Below are positions 15,687 to 21,142 of a stretch of 21,142 nucleotides of DNA, one piece after another. Both the position numbers and the translations under genes were made by a program. The notes below the pieces were generated by a model. It did no database searches, had not been told where the DNA came from, and saw only the letters and a list, made by a program, of their open reading frames with translations. This DNA is from Oscillospiraceae bacterium (GTDB lineage: Bacteria; Bacillota; Clostridia; Oscillospirales; Oscillospiraceae): contig JAEDIZ010000028.1 of assembly GCA_016296635.1 (NCBI GenBank), positions 1 to 21,142 of the forward strand. Direction: 5' to 3'. The first letter of the stretch is position 1, and each line of letters opens with the position of its first letter.

Positions 15687-16808
15687 TTACAGCAGCAGGA
15701 TCAGGCCCAGAATTGCAGCCAGACCCGCGAAAATGCCGCCGAATAAGCCCCAGTATCTGCCCTTATCCACCGGCAGATCACCGATGAGCTTGCCCGTCTG
15801 TCCGTTCATAGCGAACAGATAGTTCTGTCCGTTCCATTTCGTGGAAAGCATCCAGACCGGCAGCATTGCGTACTTCACTTCGCCGCGGCGGATATTGACA
15901 TTAGAAGATTCCACCATGCAGGTTTCATAGCCGAGCGCGGTTGCCTGCAGCGCAGAAATTGCCGAATTTGTGCAGCGTTCATCCGCGCGCTTTGCGCATT
16001 CTTCCTGCGAAACATCGTACTGATCTGCAAGGTACCCCGGCAGATATGCCGTGGAGAATTTTGTCATTTCACTGTAATCGAACGGCTCAATGGAGTCCAT
16101 GTGGGCATCCGGCATCTTGCTGGATGCATCCACGGGTACCTTTTTGAACGGAACGGTGCCGCTGCGGTAGAGCTTAAAATGCTCGGTGCGGGTAATGCGC
16201 TCGCTGTGGGTTTCGCGAACCGTGCTTCTGGTGGCGTTGAAAACCAGATCTGCATCCGCTTCTCTGTCAAAGAGCCAGAACGGAACATAGACACCTTTGA
16301 TTTCTTCAATATGGTTCTGATTGGAAAATGCCTTCGGCAGAAGAAACTTTCCTTTATAGTGTTCCTTCAGAGCCGCGATGGCGGCATCCTTGTCAAGCTT
16401 GAAGGGAATGACATAGTCCGGCTTCTTCGTACCGGAGAACTTGCCGGGAACGACCGTGGGATTACCGCAGTACGGGCAGCTGGTCGCTACCGTGGTCGCA
16501 TCACAGATCAGCTCCGCACCGCAGGACGGACAGTTATAGGCCTTGAGGCCATCTGCCTCTGCACCCCATTCGCTGCCTGCCGCATCCATTTCCCACTCGC
16601 TGTCTGATTCCGCTTTCTTTGCAGCCGCCGCCTCTTCCGCAGCAGCTGCCTGCTTCGCCTTCTCCTCTTTTTCCTCAAAAAGCGCCTCGACCTCTGCCAC
16701 CGTATAGCTGCTTCCGCAATAATCACAGACAAGCTTATTGATTTTGCCGTCATAGTGCAGCGGGCCCGTGCAGGCGGGGCATTGATAGTTTGTCAGCTGT
16801 GAAGCCAT
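15687..16808 (-). CDS. YdjG-like double zinc-ribbon membrane protein
   Basis: A 373-residue protein with two TFIIB-type zinc ribbons (Cys10, 13, 28, 31 and Cys93, 96, 111, 114). An Ala/Glu/Lys-rich coiled-coil-like linker lies between them (about 38-70). A conserved beta-rich body follows, with YVIPFKLDKDAAI and GVYVPFWLFD, and the C-terminus is a glycine/leucine-rich transmembrane anchor (about 354-373). This architecture matches B. subtilis YdjG, a PspA-associated membrane protein. The start at 16808 is chosen because AAGGAG lies eight bases upstream and the first ribbon begins at once. An upstream in-frame ATG at 16874 lacks a ribosome site. It is probably oriented with the ribbons in the cytoplasm. 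No clear promoter was found between it and the hairpin at 16885-16920. Confidence 0.85.
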   Translation of the reverse strand: MASQLTNYQCPACTGPLHYDGKINKLVCDYCGSSYTVAEVEALFEEKEEKAKQAAAAEEAAAAKKAESDSEWEMDAAGSEWGAEADGLKAYNCPSCGAELICDATTVATSCPYCGNPTVVPGKFSGTKKPDYVIPFKLDKDAAIAALKEHYKGKFLLPKAFSNQNHIEEIKGVYVPFWLFDREADADLVFNATRSTVRETHSERITRTEHFKLYRSGTVPFKKVPVDASSKMPDAHMDSIEPFDYSEMTKFSTAYLPGYLADQYDVSQEECAKRADERCTNSAISALQATALGYETCMVESSNVNIRRGEVKYAMLPVWMLSTKWNGQNYLFAMNGQTGKLIGDLPVDKGRYWGLFGGIFAGLAAILGLILLL

Positions 16809-16884
16809 CACGCTTCTCCTTTCCTGGATTTCTGAACAGCTCCCCATGTCAGCTGCGCGCAGCCTCCAAAACAAGCCGTTCTTC

Positions 16885-16920
16885 TAAAACTGCCTGCCGC
16901 CACAGCGGCAGCAGGCAGTT
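16885..16920 (-). terminator. Terminator-like hairpin between the DUF4428-like and YdjG-like genes
   Basis: On the minus strand AACTGCC, then a nested TGCCGC/GCGGCA core, folds into a long GC-rich hairpin (16888-16920) followed by TTTTA (complement of 16885-16889). It lies 20 bases past the DUF4428-like stop. The T-run is short, so partial read-through into the YdjG-like and TPM genes is likely. Confidence 0.7.
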
Positions 16921-16940
16921 CTGATGCAACATATAAACGA

Positions 16941-17702
16941 TTATCCCTTGACGGCACCGCCGCAGTACTCGCAGCAGCCGCTGGCATCCGGTGTAGTTGT
17001 AGCGCCGCAGTAGGGGCAGGTCACTGCCTTCTTGGGTGCAGCTGCAGCAACAGCATCTCTGCGGATCTTGTTCTGAACCTGGGTCAGTGCACGCTTGATC
17101 TCATTGCCGAGGTTCTGGCATTCCTGATATTCCATGCTGCATATCGGGCTAAAGACCATACCGGGTCGCATCGCACCGGTTTCAATATCGATGGAGCTGG
17201 AATTCAGGCGGAACCGGATCTGATTGAAATACGGATTGTTGACATTGATGGTCACATAGAAGGTATAGCTGTATTCATACCGGGCGGGAACAAAGCTGAC
17301 TTCCTTGCCGTCCGGCGTTCTGCGCTTGAGTTCCCGCTTGCTCTCATCCACATCCACGTCGCAGCCCGTCACATCGGAAAGTGCAAGAACGTCGGGGTTT
17401 GCATCCTTCAGATTGCTCGCAGAGGTGACCATAAAGAGGCCTGCGTCCTCATCCACCAGAACCTTGGTGCTTTTGCCCAGAGTCTTCGTGGTATGGAAGG
17501 CAGCAACCTTTTCCTTGTTTTCCTCGCGGTAGGCAAGCTGCTCCTTGATGTCCGCTACCGTGCTTTTCCTGCGGTCGGAGAACCAGGGAGAGAGCTTTCC
17601 TGCGCAATCCTTGCAGAGATTGCCGTCCTCGAGCTTACGGTTTCCCAAAAGGCCGATTTTCTCACCGCAGACATCGCAGTATTTTTTATCAAAAAGTCCC
17701 AT
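16941..17702 (-). CDS. DUF4428-like protein with N- and C-terminal zinc sites
   Basis: A 253-residue soluble protein. The N-terminus (MGLFDKKYCDVCGEKIGLL) carries Cys9, 12, 30 and 33, a layout typical of the DUF4428 zinc finger. The middle (about 75-200) is a beta-rich, pleckstrin-like region with a TFYVTINVNNPYF stretch. The C-terminus is a second zinc ribbon (Cys229, 232, 243 or 244, 247). No transmembrane segment is seen. Similar proteins often accompany SPFH/zinc-ribbon genes in Clostridia; their function is unknown. GGAGG lies seven bases before the ATG. It sits between the SPFH gene (74-base gap with a stem-loop) and the YdjG-like gene. The zinc-site assignment is from cysteine spacing only. 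Confidence 0.82.
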   Translation of the reverse strand: MGLFDKKYCDVCGEKIGLLGNRKLEDGNLCKDCAGKLSPWFSDRRKSTVADIKEQLAYREENKEKVAAFHTTKTLGKSTKVLVDEDAGLFMVTSASNLKDANPDVLALSDVTGCDVDVDESKRELKRRTPDGKEVSFVPARYEYSYTFYVTINVNNPYFNQIRFRLNSSSIDIETGAMRPGMVFSPICSMEYQECQNLGNEIKRALTQVQNKIRRDAVAAAAPKKAVTCPYCGATTTPDASGCCEYCGGAVKG

Positions 17703-17730
17703 ATTGGGCCTCCTTCATATATTTCTCAGT

Positions 17731-17752
17731 GCAGGGAGCCGAGGCTCCTTGC
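17731..17752 (-). other. Intergenic stem-loop between SPFH and DUF4428-like genes
   Basis: GCAGGGAGC (17731-17739) pairs with GCTCCTTGC (17744-17752) around CGAG, a 9-bp stem with one wobble. No T-run follows on the minus strand, so it looks like a processing or stability element rather than a terminator. Confidence 0.5.
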
Positions 17753-17776
17753 CGCTCAGTTCTTTCAAAAAACGAA

Positions 17777-19111
17777 TCAGACGAGATCGCCGTCATCAAA
17801 CGGGTCGCCGCATTCCGGGCAGAACTTCGGCGGATGTGCAGGATCTTCCGGTTCCCAACCGCACTTGTCGCACTTGTACTGCGGGATGCCGGCCGGCTTC
17901 TTGGCGCCGCACTCTGCGCAGAACTTGCCCTTGTTGACAGCGCCGCACTTGCAGGTCCAGGTGTTGGGATCTTCAGGCTTCTTGGTTCCGCATTCCGGGC
18001 AGAACTTGCCGGTTGCGGTTGCGCCGCAGGACGGGCAGGTCCAGCCGTTTGCAGCGGGGGCTGTGGGGATCTGCTGCTGTGCAGGCTGCTGTGCTGCCTG
18101 CTGCTGTGCGCCCATCTGATACAGGTGCTGGGCATTGAAGCCGCCTGCCTGCTGTGCCATGTTCATGCCCATGAAGGCCATGGCTGCGCCGCCCTGGTTT
18201 TTGGCTGCGTTCTGCATAGCGGAAGCCTGCGCGCCGACGAGGTTGGCTGCTGCCAAAGTCGGGTTTGTGAAGGCTGCATTCTTCTGCAGTTCCTTGATCA
18301 TTGCTTCGTCTTCCTCGTTTGCCTTGACGGAGGAAACACCGAAGGAAACGATTTCCAGGCCGCGCAGGTTGCGCCACTTGGCAGACAGTTCTTCGTTCAT
18401 TGCCTGAGACAGCTCAGTGGTATGGCCGGGCAGAGCGGAGTAGCGGATGCCCATCTCGCTGATGCGGGAGAAGGCAGGCTGCAGCGCAGTCAGCAGTTCG
18501 GTCTTGAGCTGGCCGTCGATCTTGGCGCGGTTATAGTCCTCGGTCACGTTGCCGCAGACGTTGGTGTAGAACAGCAGCGGGTTCACGATACGGTAGCTGT
18601 ATTCGCCGAAGCAGCGAATGGAAATATCGATATCGATACCGGCTCTCTGGTCAACAACGCGGAAGGGAACGGGGCTGGGTGTGCCGTACTTGTTGCCGAC
18701 GAGTTCCTTGGTGTTGAAGTAGTAAACTCTCTGATCCTTGGGGGCTTCGCCGCCGAAGGTGAAACGCTTGCCGATGTTCTTGAAGACCTCAAGAATGTTT
18801 TCGCCGAGGTTGCCGGAGAAGATGGAAGGCTCCGTGGAGGAATCGTATGTAAATTCGCCCGGCTCTGCGCAGACTTCCACGACCTTGCCCTGCTCCACGA
18901 TCAGCATGCACTGCCCGTCAGCCACTGCGATGATGGAGCCGTTGGAGATGATGTTGTCGTCGCCTCTGGTGTTGGAGGAACGGCCGGTTGCCTTCTTCTT
19001 GCCCTTTACGGCAAGAACATCCTCCGCAATAGCTTCACAATAGAAGTACTCTTTCCACTGGTCAGCCAGCACGCCGCCGGCTGCACCCAATGCAGCTTTG
19101 ATAAGACCCAT
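17777..19111 (-). CDS. SPFH-domain protein with three C-terminal zinc ribbons (YdjI-like)
   Basis: A 444-residue protein. A short amphipathic N-terminus (MGLIKAALGAAGG) is followed by an SPFH/stomatin-like domain (about 25-270), sometimes annotated 'virion core protein'. Next comes a Met/Gln/Ala-rich linker (about 300-350), then three zinc ribbons: Cys359/362/371/374, Cys387/389/398/401 and Cys414/417/431/434. The second has a CxC first half, common in this family. In B. subtilis the homologue YdjI helps place the phage-shock protein PspA at stressed membranes. Here it is the first gene of the module, with AAAGGAG seven bases before ATG. No confident ECF-type promoter was found in the 154 bases upstream. 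SPFH proteins form membrane-bound rings or scaffolds, so a membrane-domain role is inferred. Confidence 0.88.
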   Translation of the reverse strand: MGLIKAALGAAGGVLADQWKEYFYCEAIAEDVLAVKGKKKATGRSSNTRGDDNIISNGSIIAVADGQCMLIVEQGKVVEVCAEPGEFTYDSSTEPSIFSGNLGENILEVFKNIGKRFTFGGEAPKDQRVYYFNTKELVGNKYGTPSPVPFRVVDQRAGIDIDISIRCFGEYSYRIVNPLLFYTNVCGNVTEDYNRAKIDGQLKTELLTALQPAFSRISEMGIRYSALPGHTTELSQAMNEELSAKWRNLRGLEIVSFGVSSVKANEEDEAMIKELQKNAAFTNPTLAAANLVGAQASAMQNAAKNQGGAAMAFMGMNMAQQAGGFNAQHLYQMGAQQQAAQQPAQQQIPTAPAANGWTCPSCGATATGKFCPECGTKKPEDPNTWTCKCGAVNKGKFCAECGAKKPAGIPQYKCDKCGWEPEDPAHPPKFCPECGDPFDDGDLV

Positions 19112-19155
19112 GTTTTTTCTCCTTTCAGAATACGCTGTATATGTTTTTTCAGTCA

Positions 19156-19172
19156 GCGGAACAAAGTTCCGC
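19156..19172 (-). promoter_or_regulatory. Short inverted repeat upstream of the SPFH gene
   Basis: GCGGAAC (19156-19162) and GTTCCGC (19166-19172) form a perfect 7-bp inverted repeat around AAA, 45 bases before the SPFH start. It could be a small operator or a leader hairpin. No regulator is proven. Confidence 0.35.
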
Positions 19173-19265
19173 CGCTGCGCCAGTTTCCGATTTTATTGTA
19201 TGTGCTTTGATTTCCGCTTACATCCCTAAAACTAGTGATTTTTCCGAAGAACCTTCCCGCGCGGA

Positions 19266-19889
19266 TCAGTATCCCAAAATCACAAGTCCCGACTCTCTCG
19301 CAGCAACCGCAAGCCTTGTTCTCGAATCAAACCCCGTCTTGTCCAGCATATGCTTGATGTGGCTTCTCACCGTCCATACAGACATTCCGAGTCTGTCCGC
19401 GATCACAGCATCCGGATCGCCGGAGGTCAGCTCCCGCAGCACCTCGATCTCCCGCTCTGTCAGCTCGTCGCTGAAAGCCATTCCGATTCTCAGCCGCGGC
19501 GTTCTGTCCGGATAGACGGACTCGCCTGCCATGGTTCTGTCTATCAGCTCGAGAATCGGCTCCTTGCTGGTCTCTTTGTACCAAAAGCTCTCCACGCCTG
19601 CAGCCTTCGCCCGTTCTATGTAAGAGTATTCCGGCATAGAGGTCACAATGATGATCTTGATATGCGGATACTGTCTTTTGATCCGCTCCGCCGCCTCCAG
19701 TCCGCTTTCTCCCATGGCGGTACAGACATCCATCAGGATCAGATCGATGTCATTCTGCATGCAGTAGACCTCCGCCATAGCTGCCGACTCAATGGAAAAC
19801 ATCACTCTGTAGTTGGCGCTTTGCCGGATCAGCAGTTCAAACAGCTGCCGCGGCATTGCCTGATCTTCCACAATCATCACATTATACAT
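19266..19889 (-). CDS. NarL/FixJ-family response regulator
   Basis: A 207-residue two-component response regulator. The receiver domain (about 1-120) has the acidic pair Glu8-Asp9, phosphoacceptor Asp54 in LILMDV, the switch position in IIVTSMPEYSY and a lysine near 104 (YKE). The LuxR-type helix-turn-helix (about 140-200) starts with LTEREIEVLRELTSGD and includes IADRLGMSVWTVRSHIKHMLDK. It should bind DNA as a dimer after phosphorylation. It overlaps the kinase gene by 8 bases with GGAGG before the ATG, so the pair is translationally coupled. The next gene on the same strand, the SPFH gene, starts 154 bases later, and no clear terminator separates them, so SPFH-module control is a possible output. 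Confidence 0.93.
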   Translation of the reverse strand: MYNVMIVEDQAMPRQLFELLIRQSANYRVMFSIESAAMAEVYCMQNDIDLILMDVCTAMGESGLEAAERIKRQYPHIKIIIVTSMPEYSYIERAKAAGVESFWYKETSKEPILELIDRTMAGESVYPDRTPRLRIGMAFSDELTEREIEVLRELTSGDPDAVIADRLGMSVWTVRSHIKHMLDKTGFDSRTRLAVAARESGLVILGY

Positions 19890-21003
19890 TCTCTGTTCCC
19901 TCCTTTACGCCGGTGATCACAAGCGCAAACTGCGGGCTTGTTTCAATCCGCATGGTACCGCCCGCATCCGTCACGCGGCGGCGCAGGCCGGATAGGCCGC
20001 CGCCCTCTTTCACCGGGCCATCCGGCAGCTTTCCGTCATTGGTAAACCGTGTTTCATAGCAGCCGTATTCCTCACGGCTGCGGATATACAGTCTGCTGGC
20101 GCCCGCATGGCGCACACAGTTGGTCAGGCATTCACGCGCTGCCGCAAAGATCAGACGCATGGCCGGCAGATCCTCCTGGGGCAGTGTTCCGTCCAGCATG
20201 ATCTCGATACCGACCGCCGAAGCCGCATCCATGAGCTGCTGCAGAGGATTTGTCAGATGTCCCGCAGGTCTTGCTTCTCTTCGAAGCAGCGCAATATTCT
20301 GACGCCAGAGCGCTTTGAGTTGTTCCATCTGCAAGAGCTCCGGCTGCTGCAGCTCATACTGTGAGGCAAGAAGTGCCTGCCCGATCTCATCATGGATATT
20401 CACCTTGGCCGCAAGGATCTCCTCCTGCCTGGTCAGCTCGGAAACGTTTTCACTGTATTTATGCAGGCGCTGGTTCATCTCCTCCAGCCGTCTGTTTTCC
20501 ACACGAAGTTCCTCGCCGAGCTGATACAGATCTGTAGCGTCCACCGCAATGATTTCCGTCACCTCACTGCCTGCAGCAGAGATTGTCTTTTTTGAAAAAG
20601 TCCAAACTGTTCCGTCCGGCATCCGCACATCCGGCAGCCGCTCGTTTTTTGTCTCCGGCAGGGAAGCCCCCTGCACGGCATTCCAAAACTGATCCGCATT
20701 CAGAAGCGCCTGTCCTGTCAGCGATCTGCAAAGCATATCCATAGTGCGGTTGACCAGCAGCGGCAAGCCGTCCTTTCGCGCGAAGCACAGCCCGGACGGC
20801 AGCGTGTCCACGCTCTGGCGGATCGACTGCTCCGAGATTTCAGGCTTGCTGCGCCCTGCACGCAGGGCAATGGCAAAGAATGCAGCAGCAGAAAACACCG
20901 CCACGGCCGGCGGAAGAATCGCAGGCATGCGTGCAAGCAGCGTGATGCCTTTCCGGCTTCCGGTATAAACCGCCAGACAAATGCTGAGATTCACCGCACT
21001 CAA
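19882..21003 (-). CDS. Sensor histidine kinase, HisKA_3/NarX type, with uncertain or lost N-terminus
   Basis: The cognate kinase of the adjacent regulator, at least 373 residues if started at the TTG codon 21003. It has a hydrophobic N-terminal region with helices at about 1-14 and 27-47, a PAS-like sensor region (about 60-155), a coiled coil (about 158-200), phosphoacceptor His204 in VNIHDEIGQALLAS, and an ATPase domain with N-box ECLTNCVRHAGAS (Asn295) and G-box EGGGLSGLRRRV. The frame is open to 21093, where an in-frame TGA (21094-21096) stops it. No ATG and no good ribosome site lie between. The hydrophobic stretch continues upstream of the TTG (WRILCLFLLI), so the listed start is probably wrong. 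The region beyond 21033 encodes an EAL domain on the other strand, so the true N-terminus appears missing. Confidence 0.8.
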   Translation of the reverse strand: MSAVNLSICLAVYTGSRKGITLLARMPAILPPAVAVFSAAAFFAIALRAGRSKPEISEQSIRQSVDTLPSGLCFARKDGLPLLVNRTMDMLCRSLTGQALLNADQFWNAVQGASLPETKNERLPDVRMPDGTVWTFSKKTISAAGSEVTEIIAVDATDLYQLGEELRVENRRLEEMNQRLHKYSENVSELTRQEEILAAKVNIHDEIGQALLASQYELQQPELLQMEQLKALWRQNIALLRREARPAGHLTNPLQQLMDAASAVGIEIMLDGTLPQEDLPAMRLIFAAARECLTNCVRHAGASRLYIRSREEYGCYETRFTNDGKLPDGPVKEGGGLSGLRRRVTDAGGTMRIETSPQFALVITGVKEGTENV

Positions 21004-21032
21004 AATCAGAAGAAACAGGCACAGGATTCTCC

Positions 21033-21142
21033 ATGAACTATCAGCCTCTTTATTCTGCGGAGAAAGAAAGATTTGTCTCTGCAGAATCGCTGCTCAGATT
21101 CTTCCATCCGGAACTGGGAACCATACATCCTGATGAGTTCAT
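21033..21142 (+). CDS. EAL-domain (c-di-GMP phosphodiesterase) protein, N-terminal fragment cut by window edge
   Basis: The plus-strand frame from ATG 21033 reads MNYQPLYSAEKERF and then SAESLLRFFHPELGTIHPDE, matching the first conserved strands of EAL domains (YQPI..., GAEALLRW.HPELG.I.P.EFI). EAL domains hydrolyse cyclic di-GMP. Only 36 residues are in the window. A weak AGGA lies six bases before the ATG, but EAL domains normally have an extra helix before the YQP strand. The frame is open back to 20988 without family-like sequence, so the 5' part may be missing. It faces the histidine kinase head-to-head with no room for promoters. Codon choice (AGA for Arg, many A/T third bases) differs from the neighbours. 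This could be a pseudogene remnant or an assembly junction. Confidence 0.65.
   Translation, partial: MNYQPLYSAEKERFVSAESLLRFFHPELGTIHPDEF

Noticed and set aside
16852..16863. 12-bp palindrome GCTGCGCGCAGC before the YdjG-like gene
   Set aside because: Short, GC-only palindrome without associated promoter boxes; too likely by chance to call an operator.
19112..19265. Sigma-W/ECF promoter for the SPFH gene
   Set aside because: A CGTA is present near 19134 and a TGAAAA just upstream, but their spacing is about 11 instead of 16 bases, so the match fails.
21004..21142. Minus-strand frames from the right edge (for example ATG at 21142) as the missing kinase N-terminus
   Set aside because: They are out of frame with the kinase or end in stops, and the plus strand here carries clear EAL-domain motifs, so these minus frames are shadows.

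Overview
The window reads as chromosomal DNA from a moderate-GC member of the Bacillota, class Clostridia, probably a gut-associated Oscillospirales-like lineage. This is inferred from family content and style: strong GGAGG ribosome sites, sigma-A promoters, a PnrA/Bmp-type nucleoside ABC transporter, and a YdjG/YdjH/YdjI-like SPFH and zinc-ribbon module. No rRNA, tRNA, CRISPR array, insertion sequence or phage gene is visible. No gene-free gap exceeds 200 bases.

Layout. (1) Positions 1-335 (+) hold the end of an isochorismatase-family cysteine hydrolase, closed by a bidirectional terminator. (2) Positions 391-6497 (-) form a tight four-gene operon, transcribed uvrA, radC, uvrB, class II aldolase, from a promoter at 6531-6559. 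It joins nucleotide-excision repair to a JAMM-domain protein and a sugar-phosphate-type aldolase. (3) Positions 6637-7653 (-) hold an adenosine deaminase-family gene, divergent from (4) a nucleoside uptake and cleavage locus at 7833-14792 (+). That locus encodes a substrate-binding lipoprotein, a double-ATPase, two permeases and two tandem nucleoside hydrolases. The lipoprotein gene has a perfect consensus promoter and is followed by a strong hairpin terminator, so it is probably made in excess over the membrane parts. A bidirectional terminator closes the locus at 14811-14846. (5) Positions 14855-19111 (-) hold an SPFH-domain protein with three zinc ribbons, a DUF4428-like two-zinc-site protein, a YdjG-like zinc-ribbon membrane protein and a secreted/membrane TPM-domain protein. 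This resembles the Bacillus subtilis ydjG-ydjH-ydjI membrane-stress genes, with no PspA visible and one extra gene. (6) Positions 19266-21003 (-) hold a NarL-type two-component pair just upstream of the SPFH gene, on the same strand. (7) The last 110 bases (+) encode the start of a c-di-GMP phosphodiesterase (EAL) domain that collides head-to-head with the kinase. This suggests a rearrangement or an assembly junction.

How the genes work together. Region 3-4 is a coherent nucleoside scavenging system: capture, ATP-driven import, cleavage to base plus ribose, and probably deamination. Region 5 is probably an envelope-maintenance module, and the adjacent two-component system might control it. 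No convincingly new system is proven here. The best leads are the altered catalytic motif in the deaminase, the PspA-less SPFH/zinc-ribbon module, the large inverted repeat at the transporter promoter, and the right-edge junction.
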